Assembly: GCA_933228675.1 (NCBI GenBank)
Contig: OW121740.1
Location: 55,010,174 to 55,074,173 of the forward strand
Direction of reading: 5' to 3'
Source of the DNA: Stomorhina lunata
Lineage: Eukaryota; Arthropoda; Insecta; Diptera; Rhiniidae
DNA length: 64,000 nt
A program made the translations under genes and the position numbers. The notes below the pieces were generated by a model. It was not told the origin of the DNA and made no database searches. It saw only the letters and a program-made list of their open reading frames with translations. This document shows positions 10,701-21,928 of this stretch, piece by piece; positions within the stretch are counted from its first letter, which is position 1; each line of letters begins with the position of its first letter.

Positions 10701-12207
10701 ACTTACTTATATCGGCAGTTCTAAGTTGGATTCCTGGATATTTGGTTAAAAGCCAATATGGAAAACCACCCTATAAATTATAAAAAATTTAAGTAAATTG
10801 CAAACATTAAAAACAAGTAAAAAAAAAACAAAACCTACAAAATCGCGCTCAGCGCATATATAGGGACCGGGCCGCAGTATAACCAATAAGTCCTCATCTA
10901 TAGCATATTTGATGAAACGTTCCAGATTTGCAATGCCATCCCAGACATAGACACCTTCTTTGGGATTGTGTAAAGACCATTCAACATAGCTTTGAAGACA
11001 GAAGATATTTTAAAATAACAATTATTGAAAAAACGAAAGCATTACTTTAAGTTGCTGTGTATAAACATTTAAACCAGGGACCGTAACTGTTATAGCTTTT
11101 ATCGTAAAAGTCAGAAAATAAAAGTTATTTTTTGACTTTTATTTTTTCAAGCAAAAATAAAAGTTATTTTTTTACTTTTATTTTTACGGTAAAAAATAAC
11201 AGTTATTTTCGACTTTTATTTTTTAAGCAAGAATAAAAGTTATTGTTGATTTTTATTTTTTCGAGCAAAAACAACAGCTATTTTTGACTTTTATTTTTTC
11301 AAGCAAGAATAAAAGTTATTTTTGATTTTTATTTTTTCGAGCAGAAATAAAAGTTAGTTTTTGACTTTTATTTTTCGAGCAGAAATAAAAGTTATTTTTG
11401 TTTGAATTCATGATTAATTCATTGAAAATTTTTTTCAAAAAAAGATAATTTTTCAGTGAAAATAATGTGCATATGCTCAAAAATTAATGGAGTTGAGTTT
11501 TGCAATCATAATTGGGGTTGAAAACACAAAAATAACTTTTATTTCTGCTCGAAAAGATAAAAGTCAAAAAATAACTTTTATTCATGCTCGAAATAATAAA
11601 AGTCATAAATAATTTTTGCTCAAAAAAATAAAAGTTAAAAAATAACTTTTATTTTTGCTCGAAAAAATAAAAGTTAAAAATAACTGTTATTTTTGCTCAA
11701 AAAAATAAAAATAAAAAATAACTGTTATTTTTTTTTTTCCTAAAAAATAAAAATCAGATTTTTAAAACAGCATCGCATTTTATGAAAATCTGGTCCAAGA
11801 CTATCAAAATGGTATACTTGGTTTTATTCTCCGTCTTTTCCTTGCGGTTGCTTTTTTTAATCACAAATTCAAAAATAACAATTATTTTCGATCCCTGATT
11901 TAAAAAATAATGTAATAGCTACAAATTAAATTGCATTCAAAATTATTCGATATGTATATGAAAATACTCACGTTGTTACGGCATTTAAACCTCCCGCCCT
12001 CATTGTTCGCAATTTCCTTTGCCAAGTGTCCGGATGAGCGCGGAAATAGTGAAATGAACCCGCTATAAAACGGAAGGGTTCACCATCTTTGAGAAATCTA
12101 TCGCGTGTCCAATCAATTTCAAATGTGCGTTTACTACTGGCCTCATGGAACAATAGCTGCAGGCACACGAGGGCACCAAGCCAATGTAACACATTTAAAG
12201 TTAGCAT
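7749..12207 (-). CDS. Beta-galactosidase (GH35), five coding exons
   Basis: The joined exons are 12207-11972, 10989-10839, 10770-10707, 9285-8868 and 8787-7749 (1908 nt, 635 residues). All introns obey GT-AG and the frame is continuous. The enzyme removes terminal beta-galactose from glycans, in the lysosome or secreted. The product starts MLTLNVLHWLGALVCLQLL, a signal peptide. The GH35 barrel follows with FHYFRAHPDTW, RPGPYICAERDFGGFPYWLL, the acid/base Glu186 in VQVENEYGSF, and the nucleophile Glu264 in VNAEYYPGWL. C-terminal beta domains contain INGENLGRYWPVVGPQ. The sequons NVT and NMT could be glycosylated. I chose the ATG at 12207 because an acceptor (TTATTTTATTCCAG) ends at 12221, so upstream codons are intronic. 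The length matches animal GLB1-like enzymes. The Drosophila relatives are Gal and Ect3; I cannot say which is the orthologue. Confidence 0.95.
8788..8867 (-). other. Intron 4 of the beta-galactosidase gene
   Basis: An 80-nt intron with donor GTAAGT and acceptor TTTAG. It splits an ACC codon, so that the exons join as LTDMLDDGAS. The size is typical of short fly introns. Confidence 0.9.
9286..10706 (-). other. Intron 3 of the beta-galactosidase gene, repeat-filled
   Basis: A 1.4-kb intron with donor GTAAGT and acceptor CTTTCAG. Its middle (about 9780-10260) carries a tandem repeat described separately. No coding frame in it is convincing. Confidence 0.85.
9780..10260 (+). repeat. Tandem approx. 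120-bp repeat, part of a mini-me-like family
   Basis: At least two to three diverged units contain AAGAAACCTTCGTCGGCT, ATCATAGCATGATCAAAT and CACAGTTTACG. The same modules occur at 12950-13100 and, inverted, at 20940-21150. The start (CCTGGTTGACCGAGCCTTGC) matches, inverted, the sequence near 21305-21335. It is a fragment of a dispersed repeat lodged in intron 3. Confidence 0.65.
10771..10838 (-). other. Intron 2 of the beta-galactosidase gene
   Basis: A 68-nt intron between ...AERDF and GGFPYWLL, with donor GTAGGT and acceptor TTATAG. It falls between codons and cuts through the conserved PYICAExxFGGFP motif. Confidence 0.9.
10990..11971 (-). other. Intron 1 of the beta-galactosidase coding region
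   Basis: A 982-nt intron with donor GTGAGT and acceptor TTCAAAG. It splits the ACC codon joining ...LNAVT to YVEWSLHNP. Most of it is an inverted minisatellite array. Confidence 0.88.
11090..11765. repeat. Head-to-head inverted minisatellite in intron 1
   Basis: The left part (about 11105-11400) repeats units built from GACTTTTATTTTTTCGAGCA and AATAAAAGTTATTTTT, roughly 34-40 bp each. The right part (about 11530-11750) carries the same units in reverse complement. A spacer of about 130 bp separates them. The transcript of the host gene could therefore form a long hairpin in this intron. Units vary (CAAGC or CGAGC; AAGTT or ACAGTT). Confidence 0.8.
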
Positions 12208-12837
12208 CCTCTTTAGTATCCTGGAATAAAATAACCTATTACACAAATGAAAAGGTTTAATGTTGGCTTTAGGTATCCTCTGTTAATCTTGAGATAAAAC
12301 TAAAAAACTTTTTTTAATTCATGGGATTTATATAGTAAAAATATTAGCTATGATTTGAAAAAGTAATATACAATAACATAAATTATGACTTTACACTAAA
12401 AGCCAACGAAATGTGTACCTAAAGAATACGGAAACGGAAATACAGGAAGAGTTTTTTTCTTTTGAGAATTGTTTTGTTTCGGTAGAGAATGCATCATAAA
12501 TTTCTTTGGTATTTATGATAAAAATCATAGTAAAAGTCAAACAAATGAATCTTGTTTTCTTCTCTTTAATCAATTTAAATAATTTATTTTTAGTTTATTG
12601 TTCTTTTGTTCGAAAGAAATGTAGATCAGATATTTAAGATTTTTGTTCTTTTTTACTATAAAATGTCTGTCACTCTTAAATTTTTGCTTAAGTGGTCCGT
12701 CACAACAAGTCAGCTTATGAGTAAAATGTCAAGTTCATGATCAATCTTTTTTATCGTTCATTCAAATATTCAATGTAATAATAAACATATATATGGGCAA
12801 AAATCAAATAGTTTTAATTTTTCGGAATTAAAAATAA
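12208..12837. other. Upstream region of beta-galactosidase: 5' UTR acceptor and AT-rich DNA
   Basis: Thirteen nucleotides of 5' UTR (12220-12208) follow a strong acceptor, a pyrimidine-rich run ending CCAG at 12221. This implies that transcription starts further upstream, with a non-coding first exon. I could not locate that exon or its donor. Confidence 0.5.
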
Positions 12838-13723
12838 GTTATATTCGGCTGTGCCGAATCTTATATACCCACCATCAAGTTGTACGAGAGTGCAGCTAAT
12901 TCAAAATGTTGACCAAATGTGGTATTGTTGGTAAAATGGCATGAAAATTGGCATGAGCCAAGCCTACCCTTGGCTCATGCGCTACAACTTTGCTAAAGAT
13001 CATAGCATATTCAAATGTACAGTTTACGATTTAATTAATTTTTAGTTATTTTCAGTGGCGCCACCTGTCGGATATTAGTCTTACCAACGTAAAAACCTTC
13101 GCCGGCTTATCCGCAACATCTTTGCGGATAAGTTTACTATTCTATGAAGAACATACATACAGACAAACATTCATTTGTTTCAAAGTTATAACATTAATAA
13201 TTTTTTCCCCCTTTTTATCCCCTAATTTCAAAAAGTTCCATATGCATATTTGGTACTTCTTTGGTACCAAATGAATTTGGCACATTTTATTAAAACGCTG
13301 TTAACATAATGTTCCTATTCATATTACTTTTTAAGATGTTTAGTTATCAGTTTATCCTTTTTTTACCCATTTTGGCCATATTTCTTTTACATCTATTGAC
13401 TGCAGCACAAAGTTTCTTTCTATATTCTTTTTTTAAAAATAAGAGTGCGTTAAAAAAGTAAAAAAAAAAACAATTTTCACCCATCGGACATAGTTTCAAA
13501 AAAGTACCAAACAGCTGTTTAAAACGTAATTTTAATTTTGTTTCTGTACCTATTACTTTAGGAGATATAACGTTTTTGATTTTTTTCCCTTTTTACCCTC
13601 TTAGAGGCAAAGGTTCCAAAAGTCCCTTCTTCTTCGACCTATACATCAAAAAAGTCGAAATTTTATCAACATCGTTAGAGCCGTTTTTGAGATAGCCATT
13701 CTATATATATATATATATATATA

Positions 13724-15317
13724 CAGTGGTGGTCACGTATTTAGCACAAATGGTACCTGTTATCTCTTATAGGAAATATCAAGTTCTAATTCAATTTTTC
13801 TCACTACTTTTTTGTGTAATGTATTACACGTGATGCGAAGATGAAGTCGTATTCCTTTTATATGCATATTTTTTTAAAATTATATTTATTTTTGCAATTA
13901 TTTAAAACTAACCCATAAAAATTTTTAGCACATATTAAAAACAATATTTATTAAAAATCAAAAACAAGTTATTAATTAAAATTTCTTGAAAAAAAACCTA
14001 ATATTTTGTAGGATATCCCTTATTTTGTATAACTGCCGCATATCTTTTAGGCATACTCTTCACAAGAGCCAGGTATCGCTCATTTGGGATAGCGTGCCAT
14101 ATTTTTTGGATTTCCGTCCATAAATCATTTAAGTTGTTAGGTTTTATGCTTGTTATATGCTTCTCTATATCATTCCAAAGATTCTCAATAGGATTGAGAT
14201 CTGGAGATTGAGCTGGCCATTTCAAAACATCTATTTGACTCTCCTCCAAGCAACACTTCACGTAAAGTGTGTTTAGGGTCATTGTCATGCATGAAGCGCC
14301 AGCTAGGTGGCATCTTTGCCTCTGCTTATGGTATAATGATATCGGCTAGAATATTTTTATAAACGTGTTGATCCATACGTGTGTCAATTTTGTGCATTGG
14401 ACCAACTCCATGCCCTGAGAATGCAAGCCACACCATCACATTTCCTCCACCATGTTTTACAGTCTTTGACGTATACTTTGGGTTGTGCTGCATGTTCGGA
14501 AGATACCATACATATCTCTTTCCATCAGATCCAAATCTGCAAAACTTTGATTCGTCGCTCCAAAGTATGTTTTTCCAAAAATCTAATGGCTTTTCCAAAT
14601 GCTATTGGGCGAAAGAAATTCGTGATTTCAATTTTATTTTTTGACACATGTGGCTTGTGTTGCACAATACAGCCACGCGAATTTTTTTCATTAAGGCGTC
14701 TTTGTATCGTCCTGTCGGAGACATCAATACCGTATTTTGATGACACTTCACTATTTATTTCACAGGAGCTCTAAAAAGGGTCGGCCACTGACATTTTATG
14801 TATTAAATAATCCTCTTTTGTTATAGTTTTTCTTGGTCTAGGTGCCCGTGAACCCTTTTTAATTGTTCCGTGTGCTTTTATATGGCTCAAAGCATTATAT
14901 ACCATCTTTCTGAAGCAATTTAAAATACTTGCTACACAGATCAAATGTCGTTGCGTATCTGTGCACCATTTATTTTTGGCCATGTCTAATAAATATTTTA
15001 TTTCTGAAAAATCTTCAACTGTACACAATATGATGAAAAACTTACCAAAAATTTATTAAAAATTCAAAAAATAACAGAAATGTAAAATGTTTAATATTCG
15101 TGCTAAATTTGTGTCCAGCTCCAATTACGTATTACTAACAAATAAATTATATATGAAGCAATTGAAGAAAGGGAATAACAAAAAGAGTAACGGGACTTGT
15201 CGATCACACCATAAGCTACACATCGTGGCAAAAAAAAAAAAATAAAATTATTACTCAAACAGAAAAATATACGGTTTTGAAAAAAACGCATAACTAGTGT
15301 GCTAAATATGTGACCAC

Positions 15318-15322
<5 letters not shown>
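13724..15322 (-). mobile_element. Tc1-type (DD34E) transposon, decayed
   Basis: A 1599-bp element inserted in a (TA)n tract, so the TA duplication is ambiguous by nature. The termini read CAGTGGTGGTCACGTATTTA at the left and the near-complement (TAGTGGTGGTCACATATTTA) at the right, followed by TAGCACA on both. The CAGTG start is usual for Tc1 elements. The encoded transposase is frameshifted. Confidence 0.88.
13998..14983 (-). pseudogene. Tc1-like transposase pseudogene (DD34E)
   Basis: Read on the minus strand from ATG at 14983 (MAKNKWCTDTQRH), the protein fragments fall in three frames. They are an N-terminal helix-turn-helix part (to about 14771), a central part with DRTIQRRLNEK (14746-14525), a catalytic part with ILWSDESKFCRFGSDG and GGGNVMVWLAFS (14598-14326), and a C-terminal part with WPAQSPDLNPIENLW (14288-13998). 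HDNDPKHT lies at the junction near 14285. The DDE residues are visible in SDES, HDND and NPIE. At least two frameshifts and several stops make it inactive. Confidence 0.88.

Positions 15323-15382
<60 letters not shown>
15323..15382. repeat. (TA)n microsatellite
   Basis: About 30 uninterrupted TA units directly follow the Tc1 element. A shorter TA run (13702-13723) lies on the other side, so the transposon split or seeded an existing TA tract of the host repeat. Confidence 0.95.
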
Positions 15383-15386
<4 letters not shown>

Positions 15387-16388
15387 CAATTATTGCTCGT
15401 TTAAGAATATATAAGAGAAGATAAGCTATTAAATAATTTTCGGTGTGCTTTATATGTAGTTAGGACAAACATGTTGATAGTAACACGGCAGCTCCATGTA
15501 TTTTGTTAGGGGTTCCTAATGCATCTACCGTATATAAAGTATGGACTTAACATTGATTGATAGCTATCCAATTTCGTAGGTGAATATAGCTCCAAATCTT
15601 TCTGATTGTAGATATAAAAAGGGGATGTTATATATATATAAGAACTATAGCGAAATCTTGACCGATTGTCACAAAATTTTATATACTGGCTAGTATTTAT
15701 ATATAAAGTTTATTTTGCAAAATTAAGTGGCCATAGCTGGTATAGTTTATAATTTAATAGCTTTTAACTGGCGTTTGTGGCATTTTAGTGGTTTCCGGGA
15801 GCGATTTTTATATGAAAGCTATGGTCAAATATGAACCGATTTCTATAAAATTTGACATACTGACCAATAGTTGCATAAAACTTCTCTGTTCTAAATTTAG
15901 TTGTCATAGCTATTACAATTGTATTCAATTTATCAGCATAAATGTGATTCCCGGAGCAGTTTTATATGGGAGCTCTAACTAAATGTGAACCGATTTCGTC
16001 CATAAGCCTAGGGCTTATGTAAAACTTCTAGATACCAAATTTGGTCATCATAGCTGTTATAATTTGTCATTTATTAGCAAATAAGCGATTAGCCTAGACG
16101 AGGTTATACGGGAGCTATGGTCAAATAATAACCGATTTTGCCCAATTTCAATACCAAAATTTTCTCATAGATGAAGAATGTTTTTACTAAGTTTCAGTGA
16201 GCTAGCTGCTTTCGCTTAGGCGTTATCGTGATTTCAACAGACAGACAGACGGACACTCAATCATCTTAGAATTTCATAAGGATTCAGAATATGTATCGCT
16301 TTTGGTTTTTGAGCCAATATTTATTAAGGAAATTCAAACGGAATGACAATCTCAATATAACCCCCATTCTGTTTGATGGTGGGTATAA

Positions 16389-17127
16389 AAAAACGCGAAT
16401 GCTTCATTCACGCCAATTACGCTAAGAAGTGCAAACTTGCGCTACTATGATTTTGTGTTCGATATTTCTAAAGTCTTGAGATTTGAAAAAAATCTTCAAT
16501 TAGATTTTTCGAACTTCTAAGAGTACAAAAATTATTCGAGTTAAAAGTTGATTTCAAATAAATTAAAATTGTTTGATTTTTGCCCATATATAAGTATTTA
16601 GTGAAGGTACTTTTAGACTATTTGTATTTGTCATATGACTTGACAGATTTTGCAACTACATACATATGTATCTGTAATTGAGAATATTACTATCAAAATT
16701 ACAATTTTATACGTCGACTGTTTTTACTTTCAGTTAAAATTAGCTTAATATATTGTGAAATGATATATATATATATATGTAGAACATATAATAAATAAAA
16801 AATTTTGTTTTTTTTTTTTGTTTCGATTAAGATTTGTTGACCCCTCTTTTTAACCTATCTGACTTTGTTACTTTATTGTAATTTTCCATCATTTTGTTTT
16901 TCAATATCTCAAGGCTTTTAAAAATAAATTGTATTACCATAACAATTTCATTGAATGTAAGTTATTTTAGAAATTTTGGTCTGACACACCCTTAAAATAT
17001 TTTGCCCGACTCGGAATTCTAATTTGATTTTACGATCTCAGTCAGAACGGCACACTATGGAATTTCTGCTGCAAAAAAGCCATTTTTTTGATCACCGCTT
17101 TTGAAAAATCTAATGATGCAGTTTAAA
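16389..17127. other. AT-rich DNA without recognised gene
   Basis: No supportable open frame. There is a short TA run near 16760 and a T-run near 16808. It ends at the SINE-like copy. Confidence 0.4.
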
Positions 17128-17260
17128 CTGCCGTGGTATAGCAGGTTAGACATCCGCCTAGCATACCATAGGTCTCAAGTTCGATCCCCGGCCAGACTTA
17201 CTTGAAAAACAAAAAATAAATTTTCAAAAACTCAGCTAGACAAAAACTAAGTTGGCTCAG
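17128..17260 (+). mobile_element. tRNA-derived SINE-like copy 1
   Basis: The head reads GCCGTGGTATAGCAGGTTAG, then CATCCGCCTAGCATACCA, then AAGTTCGATCCCCGGCCAGA. This is tRNA-like with an A-box-like and a canonical B-box (GTTCGATCC) at the right spacing. The body continues CTTGAAAAA...AAATTTTCAAAAACTCAGCT, shared with the inverted copy at 36290-36450. The head recurs at 55583-55680. Three copies of one tRNA-like head with a common tail argue for a SINE rather than genuine tRNA genes. The 3' limit is uncertain. Confidence 0.65.
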
Positions 17261-17454
17261 TTTTGCTCGGTGCTCCCACCCTAACCATGTGAAAGGATCT
17301 TCTTTAGATTGAGCGAAAAAAATTCACCGAATTTTGCCGATCGTAGAACAAAGTTAAAAATTCTCTCAAAAAAGTCACGTAAATTGTTAGGTATAATTTA
17401 AGCAAAAAGTGTTGCAGTCGTTTAGGCTTAACTTTTTAATCAAATTGCATTTAA

Positions 17455-17861
17455 GTGTAAGTCCAAGACAGGTACCCCTAGGATAAATCTCCGACTTATA
17501 AATTGAGAACAAAAAATAAGTGAAAAATGGGAGTCCAAGGTAGGTACCTAAAAAACGGATCTAAACCAAAATTAGTATAACTCTTTCTTAGATTAATTAA
17601 TAGACATGTGCCGATTTTTTTTAATTCTGTTGAAAATTGCGGCTAATACATTGAGCAAAATATTGGTGGAAAATGGGGTCCAAGGCAGGTACCCAAAGAG
17701 TCAACTGTTTTCAACCAAAATTAGTAGACCTTTTTAAGATCAACTAATATGGAAACAATTGAGGGTATAAGGCAGGTACCCCAAGGAGTCGACTAATTTC
17801 AACCAAAATTAGTAGAGCTCTATTTAATTAGTTAATAGACGTGTGATGAATTGCATCACAT
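17455..17861 (+). repeat. Irregular tandem repeat, interrupted by the 1.3-kb TIR element
   Basis: Units contain TCCAAGGCAGGTACCC, AACCAAAATTAGTA, TTAATAGACATGTG and ATTCTGTTGAAAATTGCGGC. The GCAGGTACC motif occurs at about 17468, 17541, 17688 and 17773. The ATTCTGTTGAGAATTGCGAC block continues at 19161 on the far side of the TIR element, so that element inserted into the array. Confidence 0.65.
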
Positions 17862-18110
17862 CCCAGTAAAACTTTTCATTACCAAATAATGAGTTAAACA
17901 GTTAAACTATTGAACACGAACTACTTACTCATTCGCTGTTTAAGTCATTACATTAACATGGGGATGTCATTGGAGGCAAGTACTTACCAATTGCAGAAAA
18001 GTAATGACTTGGGTAAGCAATTTGAAAGCAACAACAACAACAGCAACAACTTTTTTGTTGTTGTTTTATTAAAAACATATATTTTTAAACGAAATACAAA
18101 ATTTTTTTTT

Positions 18111-18181
18111 ATGATCCCATGGGGGCTCGAACCCAGACCCTCCGACTGCTAGGCAGAGACTCTTCCACTGAGCTACTTCAT
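18111..18181 (-). other. tRNA-like segment in copy B
   Basis: This is the reverse complement of the tRNA-like module at 2039-2109, with the same A-box TAGCTCAGTGG and B-box GGTTCGAGCCC. Conservation between two otherwise diverging copies suggests that the pol III promoter boxes are part of the element. A functional tRNA is unlikely because of the poor acceptor stem. Confidence 0.5.
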
Positions 18182-18399
18182 ATGTTGAAAACTTAGCAGC
18201 TTATAATTAATATAAACAATTTTTATTTTTAGATCCAAAATCATGTGAAAATAACTTTGTTTTTCCCTGTTTTTTTTTGCTTTGTTGTAATTTTTGGAAA
18301 AATATTTTTATACGATTTTTTGTAATTATTTTAAAACTTTTTTAAAATTATTTTAAAACTTAAACAATTTAAATCTTCTTTTTTGTATAAGTTTTTACA

Positions 18400-18600
18400 T
18401 AAGATTGACTCTTACTTACTTAAATGTTACAACCTGTTAAGGTCAAAGTCCGAGCATATTTTAGAATTCCATGGATTTCGATCTTGTGCGAATATTCTCC
18501 AATTTTATAGGCCAAGCTTTGAAAAATGTTCCTCCACTTGGTCTTTCTATCGAAGTTTCGGACATCCTTCTCTAACATTAGGTAGTGGGACATTTCAATT
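18400..18600 (-). pseudogene. Non-LTR retrotransposon tail remnant in copy B
   Basis: This is the counterpart of 1635-1815. On the minus strand it shows the KLR-KDQVEE-FSKLGL type C-terminal motif, with stops and indels. It is not functional. Confidence 0.45.
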
Positions 18601-19160
18601 CTAATTTTATCCTCTTCATTGTACTTTTTTCAAGAGAGGGTTACTAGCCCGTAATCCTAACCCATTTTTATCGATCTTATGGGACAACTCTCGGAACATG
18701 TTAACTCACAATATTAATGGGTGTTAAACTATCTCCCCGGGTGATACCATGAGGAGGTGTGTGTCCACAGTTGAGATGAAGAATGACCCAGATAAGTTGG
18801 GCTTACCAAGTTAAGACCAATTAGAATCGTGTTTGGTATTCAACATCCCCTACATAATCAAAATTGACTCATGATTGTATTTTTCATTACCGTGAGTTAG
18901 TTTTACAAATTTTTTTTACAGAAGATAATATTTAAGTTCTTAAAATTCAAAAATCATTTAAAAAGACTCTTTTAATAAAAAAAACTAAAAAAAATTGTTG
19001 CCCTTGGTGGGATTTGAACCGGGGCCATTCAGTTTAAATTACCATCTTAATTACAAATAAGTACTTCTGTAATAACTTATTATTTATTCGGATGGTATGT
19101 TGTAGTCGTTACAAGGTAACCAGTTATCGGAGTACTTGCCATTACCAAAGTTTTGCTGGG

Positions 19161-20160
19161 ATTCTGTTGAGAATTGCGACTTGTACATTGAAAAAAGGAA
19201 TAGGTGAAAAAATGAGAATTCAAGGCAGATGCACGAACTTATTGACCAACCCTCGTATATTGTTTTTTCGGATCCAATTTTACTATTATAAGAATATGAA
19301 ATTATATAAAACTTTCTTGATATTTAACTCTTCGTTAAGAAGAGCTATCCCACTGTGCTGTGTCTTATATCATGCATTGCATTTATCAAATTGTACAAAT
19401 CAAATTTATTTTTTAGAAAAATTAAGTTAATAAAAATATTTAATTTTTAAATGTACATATGCACTTTTTTATAAGCTTTATAGTGGATTTTGTGCTTTTC
19501 AAAATATGCTTAATGAAGACCAATACACTTTTGCATACATTCGAAAAATGTTCGTCTTATTTCTTCCAATCCAAATGGCAACTTCAATATATGAGTTTTG
19601 AAAGCAATCATTGGGTATTTATAAAAATTATCGGAACAAAGCTAGTTTCACCCTCATACAGAGATAATACTTAGTATCTTGTTTTTATATCAAAGTATAG
19701 CTTTCAAAATTTCTGTAACCAAAGACTCTATGGTCGTTTTGAAAAGTCCCATAAATAAGAGAGTATACCGTTTTTACTGTAATTCGGAAACGACTAATGG
19801 AGATGATTATCCCATGAGATAAAGCTAAGGCACACGCATGTGCTCATGAAGTGTATGTTTGTTTGTGCGTTTATAAGTTTTTTATTCTTCTTTATCCACT
19901 TTAAGTTCGCGTTTGACATAAAAAAAATGTATGGAGTGCAATGTCTTATATTATATTGTTACAGCAACAGTATTTTTGGTCAAGGTGTTCGGGAAAAATT
20001 GTTCCTTGTAAAAATAAAATATTGTCTGCATATATGTATCTATACGACTTTAAAATGTGAAGTCTTCTTTTATTAAAGAGCGTAGGTTGGTCAACAGTTT
20101 CGAGTTTGGTTAGAAAAAAAGCAGGATTGGCCCAGGAGGTTTTCTCTACAAATAAAGTAT
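19161..20160. other. End of the tandem repeat, then unassigned DNA
   Basis: About 19161-19240 continues the interrupted tandem repeat. The rest holds only short frames without recognisable domains. Confidence 0.4.
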
Positions 20161-20395
<235 letters not shown>

Positions 20396-21625
20396 ACGGC
20401 TATCTCGAAAACGACACTAACGATTTTGAAAAAATTTCGACAGTGTGTACCTTTTTTGGTGTATAGGTCGAGTAAGAAGGGACTTTTGGAACCTTTGCCT
20501 CTAAAAGGGTAAGAACGGGTTAAAAGGGGAAAAAATTCGAAAATGCTACATCTAAAGTAATAGGCATAGAAACAAAATTTAAATTATGTTTTGAATAGCT
20601 GTTAAAATAAGCGGACAGGTGTTTGGTACTTTTTTCAATCATGCCTGATAGGAGGTAAAAAAGGGTAAAAAAAAGTTTTTTTGGTACCATTTTTAAGCCA
20701 CTCTTATATTTTGAACCAAACAATATAGAAAATAATTTTGTAATGCAATCAATAAATGTGAGAAAAATATTGAACACGTATTTGGTACTTTTTTGATTTC
20801 AGTGGCCAAAATGGGTAAAAAAGGGATAAAATGATAAGTTAACACCTCATGAAATAATATGAATAGTAACAATATGTTAACAGCGTTTTTATAAAAAGTA
20901 CCGAATTCAATTGGTACCAAGTACTAAATAAAAATAAATTAAATCGTAAGCTGTGCATTTGATCATGCTATGATCTTTAGTAAAGTTGTTACACATAAGC
21001 CCACAAAGGTTTCTTAATTCGTATGAATAATTTCTGACAGGTGCCTCCACTGAAAATTACTCAAAATAAATTAAATCGTAAACTGTGAATTTGATCAGGC
21101 TATGATCTTATACAAAGCATGAGTCGACGGAGGTTTCTAAGTCGGTATGACCAATTTCCAAAATTATTCATATTAAACATTTGATCATGTGTTGATAGGA
21201 CAAAATGAATTAAATGATTTTCTTTAAACTTATTTTAGTTGGTTAGTACTTTATAAAAAAATATATAAAAACTTTAAAATTTGCCTCGCAATGCTTATCA
21301 TAAAGCTCCGAGCAAGGCTTGGTCGCCCAGGTACTATATTATTATTTGCCAATACATATATGACACTAGTGTTATTGCATTTTAGGGCTGTTCACAAATT
21401 ACGTTACGCTATTTTCGCAGATTTTTACCTCCCCCCTCCCCTGTGAATTGTGAACCGATTTGGAACAATTTTAGTACTAAGATCTTCCAAGAAATGAGGA
21501 ATATTTTCGCCGTTCAGGCCAGACAGACGGATATCGCTCTGTCTGGTTTTTAAGCTAATATAATGGGACTTACAAACGGAATGACAATCTTACTATACCC
21601 CCCATTATTTTTGATGGTGATTTGT
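20396..21625 (-). mobile_element. Mini-me-like repeat, inverted copy
   Basis: On the minus strand this aligns with 12838-13720. Shared blocks include GCAAAGGTTCCAAAAGTCCC and ATCATAGCATGATCAAA. The far end (CAAACGGAATGACAATCTTA, then TTTTTGATGGTG near 21612) matches the right ends at 16388 and 42230. It is a non-coding dispersed element. Confidence 0.65.
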
Positions 21626-21928
21626 AAAAAATAGTTTATAAAAAATAAAAATTGTAAAATTCGTGTTAAAACTCGGATTATTTAAGTTTTTAATATCGTC
21701 TTGTTTTGACCATAAAAACTACATAAAAGTGACTGTTTTACTAAAAATGCAACTGTTTTATCAAAAATCGTCTTTATATATCAAAGCCATATTTTAAATA
21801 AAAATTATCGATATCGAAAAATATTTTGTTTATTTTCGAATATCACCATAATCAGGCAACATCAAATTTAGTACCGTCCAGCAAATCTGGCGGGCCAGCT
21901 AGTTCTTTTATAAATTGCTTGTATATTA

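Larger units (their letters stand above)
12838..16388 (+). mobile_element. Mini-me/Helitron-like repeat interrupted by a Tc1 element
   Basis: Segments 12838-13723 and 15323-16388 form one dispersed repeat split by a Tc1-type insertion. The left end has the hairpin TTCGGCTGTGCCGAA and CCCACCATCAA. The right end has CAAACGGAATGACAATCTCA and TTTGATGGTGGG. A comparable copy without the Tc1 insertion lies at 40627-42230, and another partial copy lies inverted at 20396-21625. It contains a (TA)n tract and GACAGACAGACGGAC near 16240, the two microsatellite classes reported for dipteran mini-me elements. No protein is encoded. Confidence 0.65.
17862..19160 (-). mobile_element. 1.3-kb TIR repeat, copy B (inverted relative to copy A)
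   Basis: The reverse complement matches 1091-2356 along its length, with small indels. It starts CCCAGTAAAACTTTTCATTA and ends AAAGTTTTGCTGGG. It interrupts the tandem repeat at 17455-17861, which continues at 19161; this confirms it as an insertion and fixes both ends closely. It contains the same tRNA-like module (18111-18181, minus) and retrotransposon tail. No intact protein. Confidence 0.75.

Noticed and set aside
12208..12246. N-terminal extension of beta-galactosidase (MCNRLFYSR...)
   Set aside because: The putative first codon is TTG, and the stretch lies across a strong splice acceptor ending at 12221, so it is intron and 5' UTR.
17910..18152. 80-codon frame and its counterpart at 2024-2308
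   Set aside because: They run through CAA/TTG repeats and the tRNA-like module of the duplicated element. No domain or coding signature.
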